DNA from: JACCVG01 sp034664165
GTDB taxonomy: Bacteria; Actinomycetota; Thermoleophilia; Solirubrobacterales; Thermoleophilaceae
Length of the DNA: 9,629 bases
Direction of reading: 5' to 3'
NCBI GenBank assembly: GCA_034664165.1
Contig: JAXDIE010000038.1
Span: 1-9,629, forward strand
The notes under the pieces were generated by a model. It ran no database searches. It saw only the letters and a program-made list of their open reading frames with translations, and was not told the origin of the DNA. This document shows, in pieces, positions 1-5,588 of the stretch. Position 1 is the first letter of the stretch. Every line of letters starts with the position of its first letter. A program made the position numbers and the translations under genes.

Positions 1-1405
1 GGGTGCCGCGCTGGACAAGCAGCGAGACGACGGGGCCGCGGCCGGGATCCAGGCGGGACTCGATGACTGTTCCCGAGGCCTCTGCCCCGGGGTTGGCCTT
101 GAGCTCCTGGATCTCGGCGATCGTGACGAGGTCCTCCAGAAGGCCGTCCAGGCCGTCCTTGGTCTTGGCCGAGACGTCGCGGAACTCGATGTCGCCACCC
201 CAGTCGGCGGGAGTCAGCCCGTGCTGGGCAAGCTCGCCGCGCACACGGTTCGGGTCGGCGCCTTCCTTGTCGATCTTGTTGATCGCGACCATGATCGGCA
301 CCTCGGCCGCCTTGGCGTGGTCGATGGCCTCGATGGTCTGGGGCATGACACCGTCGTCCGCGGCGACCACGATCACCGCGACGTCGGCCACGCGGCCGCC
401 GCGGGCACGCATGGCGGTGAACGCCTCGTGGCCCGGCGTGTCCAGGAAGGTGATGGTGGAGCCGTCGTGGTGCACCTGGTAGGCGCCGATGTGCTGGGTG
501 ATGCCGCCGGCCTCGCCGGCAGCCACCTCGGTCTGGCGGATCGCATCGAGCAGTGACGTCTTGCCGTGGTCGACGTGGCCCATGATGGTGATCACCGGCG
601 GGCGCTCGACCATGTCGCCCTCGTCGTCGTCGTACTCGACCTCCTCCTCCACCTCGTCGGCCGCGCGGATGATCTCGACCTTCTTCTCGAACTCGTCGGC
701 CAGGACCTGGATCGCCTCGTCGGAGAGGGTCTGGGTGAGGGTTGCCATCTCGCCCAGCTCCATCAGCTTCTTGATGACCTCCGCGGTGGAGAGGCCCAGC
801 GACTCGGCAACCTCCTTGACCGTCGCGCCGGAGTTGAGGCGCGTTGCGACCTCCTCGCGCTCCTCGACGGGCGCGTTCAGATCCGGCTCGACCCACGGCG
901 TGCGGCGGCGGCGCCCGCGACGGCGCGGCGGCTGATGCATGGGCGGGGGCGGGCCGGTGGTGCGGCGAGCCGCCTGTGAGTCGATGATGACGCGGCGGCG
1001 GCCTCCGCCTCCCCCGCCTCCCCCTGCTGCGGGGCGCGGGCGCGTGGGGCGTGCCTGGGCGTCGCCGGCGGGGGCATCGCCGGCGGGCGCGGCTGCCTCG
1101 GGCTTGTCAGCGGGCGCCTCGGCCTTCGCAGCCGGCGCAGAAGCTGCCGCCGGCTTGGCGGCGGGCTTGGCCTCGGCAGCAGCCTATGGCGTCGCCTCAG
1201 CCTTCGGCTCGGCCTTCGCCTTTGGCTCGGCCTTGGGCTTTGCTGCGGCCTTCGGCTTGGGCGCGAACGCGCGGGCGGCCTCGTCGACGTCGACGCTGGA
1301 TGCGGCCGCCTTGGCCTCGATCCCGGCCGCCTGAAGGATCACGAGGACCTCCTTGCTGGTGATCCCCTTTTCCTTCGCTATCTCGTGAACGCGCTTCTTG
1401 GCCAT
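1..1405 (-). CDS. infB: Translation initiation factor IF-2 (3' end outside window; in-frame amber at codon 74)
   Basis: IF-2 is the GTPase that places initiator tRNA on the 30S subunit and promotes subunit joining. The frame starts at ATG 1405 with an IF2_N domain (residues 1-50, MAKKRVHEIAKEKGI). A Lys/Ala/Glu/Pro linker follows, then eight glycines and an Arg-rich stretch (about 130-170), and a second IF2_N-like domain (about 185-240). The G domain has GHVDHGKT (276-283), GITQH, DTPGHEAF, NKID (376-379) and SAK. The window ends in the barrel domain after it, at codon 468. Codon 74 (1186-1184) is TAG. Composition and frame are the same on both sides, so this is a point change, not a frameshift. 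Start: ATG three bases after the nusA stop, with GAGGG about 10 bases upstream inside nusA. Identity is certain; whether full-length protein is made is not. Confidence 0.93.
758..761 (-). promoter_or_regulatory. Possible internal ribosome binding site for a short IF-2 form
   Basis: GGAG lies 9 bases before an in-frame ATG (748-746, MATLTQTLSD) inside infB, upstream of the G domain. E. coli IF-2 is also made from internal starts, so a short form is possible here. The match may be chance, and this start would cut the second IF2_N domain in half. The other in-frame ATG after the stop (940-938) has no visible Shine-Dalgarno sequence. Confidence 0.25.
1184..1186 (-). other. In-frame TAG stop inside infB
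   Basis: Minus-strand codons read GCG ACG CCA TAG GCT GCT GCC. The surrounding linker is built from Pro-Lys-Ala and Ala-Glu units, so the expected codon is probably AAG, GAG or CAG, each one base from TAG. The frame stays open for almost 400 more codons through an intact G domain. Confidence 0.9.
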
Positions 1406-1408
1406 CGT

Positions 1409-3082
1409 CTAGGCGCCCTCGGGCTCAGTCACCTCTTCCTTGACCGTTTCCTCTGCAGGCGCATCCTCTGCGACGGGCTCCTCGGCGGCAACCTCTTCGG
1501 CGGGCGCCGCTTCGACAGCCGCGTCCTGGGCGAGCGCCTCCTCGGCAGGCGGCTCTTCGGCAGCCGCTTCCTCAGCAGGCGCTTCCTCGGCCGCAGTGTC
1601 CTCGGCAGGAGTGTCCTCGGCAGGAGCCTCCGCGGCCGCCGCTGCCGCGGCTGCAGCCGCTTCAGCCGCCGCTGCCGCGTCGGCCTTGGCCTTGGCCTCA
1701 GCCGCGGCCTGTTCGGCCGCGAACGCAGTCGCCTTGGCCTCGATTTGGGCGATCAGCTCGGTGATCTGGTCGTCGGGGGCGTCTCCAGCCAGCTGGGCGA
1801 TCGAGTCCTCGTCGAGCCCCTCGAGCACCACGACGTGCGGGGTCTTGAGCCGCTTGAGTGCCTGATGGCGCGGGAGGCCGCAGTAGATGGAGCCCGGCAG
1901 GGAGGCGTTCGGGCAGCGGTTGCCGCGGCGCATGATGGCGGCGCAGCGACCGGCCGTCTCCTCCTCGGCGTAGCCGATCTCCGACTCCTCCTCGGCGAAC
2001 TCCGTTTCTGAGCGGATGTCCACGCGCCAGCCTGTGAGGCGGGCGGCGAGGCGGGCGTTCTGGCCCTCCTTGCCGATCGCCAGCGACAGCTGGTCATCGG
2101 GCACGATCACGGTGGCCTGCTTGTTGGTGTCGTCGACCAGCACCTCGCGCACGCGTGCGGGCGAGAGCGCCTTGGCGACGAACCGGGCGGGCTCCTCGTT
2201 GAAGGGGATGATGTCGATCTTCTCGCCGCGCAGCTCGGACACGACCATCCGGACGCGGGAGCCACGAGGGCCGACGCAGGCGCCCACCGGATCGACGCCG
2301 GCGGCGTGCGAGATCACGGCGATCTTCGAGCGGTAGCCCGGCTCGCGGGCGACGTTCTGGATCTCGACCAGCCCGTCGGCGATCTCCGGCACCTCGAGCT
2401 CGAAGAGCGCCTTGATCAGCTCCGGCGTGCGGCGCGAGACGATGATGCTCGGGCCCTTCGACTGCGAGGACACTTCGGTGATCACGGCCTTGACGCGCGC
2501 GCCGTGGTCGTAGCGCTCGTTGTCGACCTGCTCGGACTTGGGCAGCAGCGCCTCGACACGCTCGCGCAGCTGCACGAGCGTGTAGCGCGAGTCGGTCTGC
2601 TGGATGATCCCGGTGACCAGCTCGCCCACGCGGTCCTGGTACTCGTCGAACATCATGTCGCGCTCGGCCTCGCGGATCCTCTGGAGGATCACCTGCTTGG
2701 CGGTCTGGGCGGCGATGCGCCCGAAGTTCTCGGGCGTGACATCGCGCTCGTCGATCTGCTCGCTGTACTCGGCCAGGAGCTCGGGATCGATCTCGGGCTC
2801 GGGGGGCTCACGCAGCTCCCCGGTCTCGGGATCTACCTCGGAGACCTCCTCGACCTCGACCTCGGCCAGCAGGCGCTCCTCAAGGTCGGCGGGCAGGATC
2901 AGCTCGAAGACCTTGAAGTCAGCGGTGTCACGGTCCATGTCCACGCGGGCGTACTTGGCGGCGCCAGGCGTCTTCTTGTAGGCGGAGAGGAGAGCGTCCT
3001 CGAGTGCCGACATCAGCCGCTCTGCGGAGATTCCCTTCTCGCGCTCGAGGACCCCAACGGCCTCGACGATTTCTCTGCTCAT
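1409..3082 (-). CDS. nusA: Transcription termination/antitermination factor NusA with a CCCH module and Ala/Glu tail
   Basis: NusA binds RNA polymerase and nascent RNA and modulates pausing, termination and antitermination. The 557 residues run as: N-terminal polymerase-binding domain (1-140) with an acidic insert (about 74-110); S1 domain (about 147-218); KH1 around GPRGSRVRMV (271-280); KH2 around IGKEGQNARLAARLTGW (336-352). After KH2 comes a compact segment with C380, C390, C401 and H406 (C-x9-C-x10-C-x4-H), which looks like a small zinc-binding module and is not part of classical NusA. A short helical stretch follows (about 414-450), then an Ala/Pro/Glu tail to 557 that is probably disordered. 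The start has a strong GGAGG seven bases upstream, overlapping the end of rimP. The gene ends three bases before infB, with no ylxR between them. Confidence 0.96.
   Translation of the reverse strand: MSREIVEAVGVLEREKGISAERLMSALEDALLSAYKKTPGAAKYARVDMDRDTADFKVFELILPADLEERLLAEVEVEEVSEVDPETGELREPPEPEIDPELLAEYSEQIDERDVTPENFGRIAAQTAKQVILQRIREAERDMMFDEYQDRVGELVTGIIQQTDSRYTLVQLRERVEALLPKSEQVDNERYDHGARVKAVITEVSSQSKGPSIIVSRRTPELIKALFELEVPEIADGLVEIQNVAREPGYRSKIAVISHAAGVDPVGACVGPRGSRVRMVVSELRGEKIDIIPFNEEPARFVAKALSPARVREVLVDDTNKQATVIVPDDQLSLAIGKEGQNARLAARLTGWRVDIRSETEFAEEESEIGYAEEETAGRCAAIMRRGNRCPNASLPGSIYCGLPRHQALKRLKTPHVVVLEGLDEDSIAQLAGDAPDDQITELIAQIEAKATAFAAEQAAAEAKAKADAAAAAEAAAAAAAAAAEAPAEDTPAEDTAAEEAPAEEAAAEEPPAEEALAQDAAVEAAPAEEVAAEEPVAEDAPAEETVKEEVTEPEGA
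1596..1625. repeat. 15-bp perfect tandem repeat in the nusA tail
   Basis: Two adjacent copies of gtgtcctcggcagga (plus strand) encode the repeated Pro-Ala-Glu-Asp-Thr unit of the NusA tail. They are the clearest part of a degenerate Ala/Pro/Glu repeat tract spanning about 1430-1735. The unit length is a multiple of three, so copy changes would keep the frame. Confidence 0.8.
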
Positions 3083-3084
3083 TG

Positions 3085-3504
3085 TCAGTCCTCCAGCAGG
3101 TTGCTTCGCTTGATGTCCGCGTACGGGATCGACACGATCCCGTCTCCCGCGGCCACGGTCACTGAGTCGCCGTCTGCGCCCACGAGCTCCCCGGTGAAGC
3201 TCGAGTTGCCTCCGTGCTCGCCGCGGGTGCGGATGCGCGCCCGGCGGCCGAGGAAGCGGGTGAAATGGGAAGGCTTGGTGAGCGGGCGCTCGGGGCCGGG
3301 TGAGCTGACCTCGAGCCCGGTCTCGGCCAGCAGGTCCTGCAAATGGTGCGTGACTCGCTCACAGAGACCCAGGTCGACGCCCGCGGGGCTGTCGATCACG
3401 AGCCGGAGCACGCCGTCGGACACCCGCTCGACGGCGAGTACCTCGACATCTGGCTCCACTGCCCCAAGGGCGTGCTCGATTTTGGCCTGAATTTCTGTGC
3501 TCAC
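3085..3504 (-). CDS. rimP: Ribosome maturation factor RimP
   Basis: RimP assists assembly of the 30S subunit. The protein is about 139 residues, normal for the family. The N-terminal domain carries the typical LRLVIDSPAGVDLGLCERVT stretch. The C-terminal SH3-like barrel includes RPLTKPSHFTRFLGRRARI and ends DIKRSNLLED. I chose GTG 3504 because GGAGG lies five bases before it. A TTG 12 bases further upstream (3516) also opens the frame but would contain that Shine-Dalgarno sequence within its own codons. It is first in the rimP-nusA-infB operon, with a 2-base gap to nusA. An intrinsic terminator lies in its leader, so expression is probably controlled by readthrough. Confidence 0.93.
   Translation of the reverse strand: MSTEIQAKIEHALGAVEPDVEVLAVERVSDGVLRLVIDSPAGVDLGLCERVTHHLQDLLAETGLEVSSPGPERPLTKPSHFTRFLGRRARIRTRGEHGGNSSFTGELVGADGDSVTVAAGDGIVSIPYADIKRSNLLED
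3090..3094 (-). promoter_or_regulatory. nusA ribosome binding site
   Basis: GGAGG, seven bases before ATG 3082, inside the last codons of rimP. The strong site and the 2-base gap between the genes point to tightly linked translation. Confidence 0.8.
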
Positions 3505-3509
3505 TGCTT

Positions 3510-3514
3510 CCTCC
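3510..3514 (-). promoter_or_regulatory. rimP ribosome binding site (decides the GTG start)
   Basis: GGAGG, five bases before GTG 3504. It favours this start over the in-frame TTG at 3516. Confidence 0.75.
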
Positions 3515-3530
3515 AACCCGGTTCAGGGCG

Positions 3531-3558
3531 AAAAAAAGGTGGGCTGTGAAGCCCACCT
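3531..3558 (-). terminator. Intrinsic terminator in the rimP-nusA-infB leader
   Basis: On the minus strand, a perfect 9-bp stem AGGTGGGCT / AGCCCACCT (3558-3550 and 3545-3537) closes a TCAC loop and runs directly into seven T residues (3537-3531). This is the form of a Rho-independent terminator. Only 26 bases separate the T tract from the rimP start, and I see no promoter there, so transcripts reaching rimP must read through it. It could also end dtd transcripts, 88 bases upstream. Comparable leader terminators upstream of rimP-nusA operons are known in other bacteria. Confidence 0.85.
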
Positions 3559-3569
3559 CCAGGTGCTTC
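3548..3569 (-). promoter_or_regulatory. Candidate antiterminator hairpin in the rimP leader
   Basis: On the minus strand GAAGCACC pairs with GGT-GG-GCTTC around a TGGA loop: eight base pairs with a two-base GG bulge. It uses the whole 5' arm of the adjacent terminator (shared bases 3558-3548), so the two structures cannot form together. This was found by eye; no folding energy was computed. Confidence 0.5.
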
Positions 3570-3614
3570 GTGACCGCTGGGCGGCCCTCGGCAGATGAAA
3601 GTCCAATCGCTCTC

Positions 3615-3620
3615 AGTATA
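3615..3620 (-). promoter_or_regulatory. Candidate -10 element for rimP-nusA-infB
   Basis: TATACT on the minus strand is a near-consensus -10 in an otherwise GC-rich spacer. No good -35 is visible 16-18 bases upstream. A start near 3608 would give a leader of about 104 bases containing both alternative hairpins. Confidence 0.45.
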
Positions 3621-3645
3621 GACACAGAGCGGTATCGGGCCCCTG

Positions 3646-4068
3646 CTACACCTCGAGCTGGAGGGTCACGGGCCCGTCGTTGACCAGGGCGACCTCCATG
3701 TGCGCCCCGAAGACCCCTCCCTTGGCGCCCAGCGCGGCCCGGACGCGCTCGTAGAGCGGCTCGGCGAACTCGGGCCGCGCGGCCTGGACGTAGCTCGGCC
3801 GGTTGCCGCGCGACGCGTCGCCGTAGAGGGTGAACTGGCTGACGCAGAGCACCTCTCCCCCGGTCTCGGCCACCGCGAGGTTCATCCGCCCCTCGGAATC
3901 CGGGAAGACCCTGAGCGCCGCGATCTTCCCCGCCAACCGGTCGGCCTCGGCAGTCCCATCGTCGGAGTGGATCCCGAGCAGCACTAGCAGGCCCGGCCCG
4001 ATCTGGGAGACCACCGCGCCCTCGACACTGACCGCCGCAGAGGTGACGCGCTGAACCACTGCCCGCAT
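3646..4068 (-). CDS. dtd: D-aminoacyl-tRNA deacylase
   Basis: Dtd removes D-amino acids (and glycine from mischarged tRNA-Ala) wrongly attached to tRNA, acting in the cytoplasm as a homodimer. The 140-residue protein starts MRAVVQRVTSA, as is usual for the family. It contains the conserved SQFTL motif (77-81) with its threonine, and the Gly-Pro motif in NDGPVT (130-135) that enforces chiral selection. The frame stays open 37 codons upstream (to 4179), but that part has no family similarity, so I take ATG 4068. No Shine-Dalgarno sequence precedes it. A GATACT hexamer lies six bases before the ATG, which suits a leaderless mRNA. It is divergent from the HD-GYP gene and 141 bases upstream of rimP. 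Confidence 0.93.
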   Translation of the reverse strand: MRAVVQRVTSAAVSVEGAVVSQIGPGLLVLLGIHSDDGTAEADRLAGKIAALRVFPDSEGRMNLAVAETGGEVLCVSQFTLYGDASRGNRPSYVQAARPEFAEPLYERVRAALGAKGGVFGAHMEVALVNDGPVTLQLEV

Positions 4069-4188
4069 CGGCGCAGTATCGCCGCTCGGAAGCGCTCGGG
4101 CCGTCGGAGCTAGCCCTGTCGGGGGAGATCCCGCTGCCCCACCCGTCTGGGTGATTGCGCATCCCGGCGCCCGGGTCATCGTGGAGGT
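4069..4188. other. Divergent spacer between dtd and the HD-GYP gene
   Basis: 120 bases without a gene. The dtd side holds the candidate -10 (4080-4075). On the plus strand I see no convincing promoter; GGAGGT sits immediately before ATG 4189. An open frame covers this spacer on the minus strand as an upstream extension of dtd, but it has no family similarity. Confidence 0.5.
4075..4080 (-). promoter_or_regulatory. Candidate -10 giving a leaderless dtd transcript
   Basis: GATACT on the minus strand with exactly six bases before ATG 4068, so transcription would start at or next to the A of the start codon. There is no recognisable -35. Leaderless genes are common in actinobacteria, which makes this plausible but not proven. 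Confidence 0.35.
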
Positions 4189-4839
4189 ATGTCACTCACC
4201 CGCGTCCCCGCGGATCGGCAGGTCGAAGCCGACCTGACACGATCCCGTCCCACGCCCGCCGAGACTGAGCAGACCTGGCTCGCCATCCTCCAGGAGCGGA
4301 TGCCGGAGCTCCGCCTGCACTCCGACCGCGTGGCCAGCCTCGCCCAAATCGTCGGGGAAGACATGGGCCTTCGGCCACGAGAGCTCACGATGCTCCGGAG
4401 CGTTGCCGAGCTGCATGATCTCGGGAAACTCATCATCCCCCGGGCGATCCTGGACAGGGCCGGGCCACTCGACGGCGGCGAATGGGCACTACTTCACACC
4501 CACACCGTCGTCGGGCAGCGACTTCTCGAATCGATACCCGGCTTCGAGCAGGTAGCTCGCCTGACGCGCTCGACCCACGAGCGCTGGGACGGCGCCGGCT
4601 ACCCCGACGGGCTGGCCGGCACGCAGATCCCGCTCGGCTCGCGGATCGTGTTCGTCTGCGATGCGTTCGATGCGATGACCTCACCTCGCCCCTACAGGCG
4701 GGCCATGACCAGCCAGACCGCACTCGGCAAGCTGCAGAAGGGAGCCGGGACGCAGTTCGACGCCAGGGTCGTGAGGGTGCTCTCCGCGATCGTCGCCGAG
4801 TGCGAGCCGGCGCCCTCCGCAGTGCCGGCTCTCAACTGA
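4189..4839 (+). CDS. Stand-alone HD-GYP domain protein, putative cyclic-di-GMP phosphodiesterase
   Basis: HD-GYP proteins are metal-dependent phosphodiesterases that degrade cyclic di-GMP. This 216-residue protein is almost only the catalytic domain, with no receiver, PAS or membrane segment. Visible motifs: E40 and H44, HDLGK (76-80), HTVVG (105-109), THERWDGAGYPDGL (129-142, holding the GYP signature), CDAFDAMTSPRPYR (157-170) and GAGTQFD (185-191). The family usually has HHE before WDG; here the first His is Thr129, so one expected metal ligand is missing. GGAGGT ends directly against ATG 4189, too close for a normal Shine-Dalgarno spacing, yet no better in-frame start is visible. The next gene follows 34 bases later in the same direction. 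Family assignment is firm, activity uncertain. Confidence 0.9.
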   Translation: MSLTRVPADRQVEADLTRSRPTPAETEQTWLAILQERMPELRLHSDRVASLAQIVGEDMGLRPRELTMLRSVAELHDLGKLIIPRAILDRAGPLDGGEWALLHTHTVVGQRLLESIPGFEQVARLTRSTHERWDGAGYPDGLAGTQIPLGSRIVFVCDAFDAMTSPRPYRRAMTSQTALGKLQKGAGTQFDARVVRVLSAIVAECEPAPSAVPALN

Positions 4840-4857
4840 TCGCGGCTTGAAGCGGGC

Positions 4858-4863
4858 TATATA
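4858..4863 (+). promoter_or_regulatory. Candidate -10 before the YbjN-like gene
   Basis: TATATA on the plus strand, ten bases before the GTG start at 4874, stands out in GC-rich surroundings. No -35 is visible. If used, the mRNA would have a leader of only a few bases. The adjacent AGGG (4863-4866) could instead act as a Shine-Dalgarno sequence on a transcript from the HD-GYP gene. Confidence 0.25.
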
Positions 4864-4873
4864 GGGTCCGATT

Positions 4874-5242
4874 GTGGCCGCGGTTGATGTCGTTGACGGA
4901 TATGTGGCGAAGCTCCCGGGCGACGCCCGTCGGCTGGCCCACGCCGAATGGGGCCTGACGGTTCCTGCGGAGGCCGCAGGCGGCTGGCCCCTGGATGTCG
5001 GGCTCCGGATATCCGACGAGCTCCTACGCGCTCAGGCGTTCATCGCCCCACACGACCCGGCCCAGGATGCCTGGACGCTGCTCCACTGGAACCGCCAGAC
5101 CAGGCTCATCCGCTTCGCTTGCACCCGCAGCGGAGACATCTGGGCACACGGCGACGTGCCTGTCGCAGCCGTGACCGATGAGCTCGTGGACCGCCTGCTC
5201 GGCCTGCTGGTCGAGGCGGCGCTGGCGGTCAGGCGGCCCTGA
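4874..5242 (+). CDS. Small YbjN-like protein of unknown function
   Basis: A 122-residue soluble protein with no signal peptide or membrane segment. The middle (about 66-95: WTLLHWNRQTRLIRFAC, then SGDIWAHGDVP) followed by a helix (102-118) resembles the YbjN/type III secretion chaperone-like fold, in which a Trp-Asn-Arg strand is followed by a strand of the GDIW type and a terminal helix. This is pattern recognition, not a search result. Members of that fold often act as small binding or chaperone proteins, but no specific job can be given. The start is GTG 4874 with AGGG seven bases upstream. It lies 34 bases after the HD-GYP gene and may share its transcript. Its last 14 bases overlap the end of the opposing TPR gene. 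Confidence 0.75.
   Translation: MAAVDVVDGYVAKLPGDARRLAHAEWGLTVPAEAAGGWPLDVGLRISDELLRAQAFIAPHDPAQDAWTLLHWNRQTRLIRFACTRSGDIWAHGDVPVAAVTDELVDRLLGLLVEAALAVRRP
5229..5242. repeat. Inverted repeat spanning both stop codons of two convergent genes
   Basis: The 14-base overlap of the two genes reads tcagg-cggc-cctga. It is a 5-bp inverted repeat whose ends are the TGA stop codons of the opposing genes. There is no T tract on either side, so at best it is a weak bidirectional terminator, and it may be no more than overlap of similar gene ends. Confidence 0.6.
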
Positions 5243-5588
5243 GGCGGTCGCGATAGACGCGGTAATCGGCCCGCTCAGGGCGTAGGCACGCTGCCAGGGC
5301 CAGATGCTTGCGCGCCTCTTCCCGCCGGCCCGTCTTCTCCAGCGCGCGCCCCAGGCAGAAGTGCGCGTAGTCGTTTACGGGGTACTTCTCCACGACCACC
5401 GCGAACTCCTCACCGGCCTCCGCGTAGCGGCCCGACCGGAAGTAGGCGCGGCCCAGCGCCTCGCGCACGGAGGTCTTGTCCGGCTCGATGGCGCGGACCC
5501 GCTCCAGCGGAATGGCAGCAGCGGCGAAATCGCCGGCCTCGAGCAGCTCGCTGCCGCGGCGGTAAAGGTCGTAGGCGTCGTCACTCAT
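5229..5588 (-). CDS. Small tetratricopeptide repeat protein
   Basis: A 119-residue protein made almost wholly of three TPR units (about 5-38, 39-72, 73-106), with the usual Gly-8, Ala-20 and Pro-32 pattern in segments such as ALGRAYFRSGRYAEAGEEF and CLGRALEKTGRREEARKHL. No signal peptide or membrane segment. TPRs are protein-binding scaffolds; partner and role are unknown. ATG 5588 overlaps the coaBC stop as ATGA and has no Shine-Dalgarno sequence of its own, so translation is probably coupled to coaBC. It is the last gene of the mihF-gmk-rpoZ-coaBC cluster as seen here and converges on the YbjN-like gene. Confidence 0.88.
   Translation of the reverse strand: MSDDAYDLYRRGSELLEAGDFAAAAIPLERVRAIEPDKTSVREALGRAYFRSGRYAEAGEEFAVVVEKYPVNDYAHFCLGRALEKTGRREEARKHLALAACLRPERADYRVYRDRLRAA

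Noticed and set aside
1184..1186. Amber codon reassignment as the explanation for the infB stop
   Set aside because: TAG is the natural stop of nusA, dtd, rpoZ and mihF in this window, each at the expected end of its protein.
1184..1186. Frameshift in infB
   Set aside because: The reading frame and amino acid composition are the same before and after the stop; only one codon is affected.
2306..3490. Long plus-strand open frame (394 codons) opposite nusA and rimP
   Set aside because: It lies antisense to two firmly identified genes. Its composition is what antisense frames of GC-rich genes give, and it shows no family motif.
4069..4179. N-terminal extension of dtd
   Set aside because: The frame is open, but the extra 37 residues have no family similarity, and the protein normally begins at MRAVVQRV.
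3359..4195. Minus-strand open frame (278 codons) across dtd and part of rimP
   Set aside because: It is an out-of-frame shadow of dtd and rimP, and crosses the terminator in the rimP leader.
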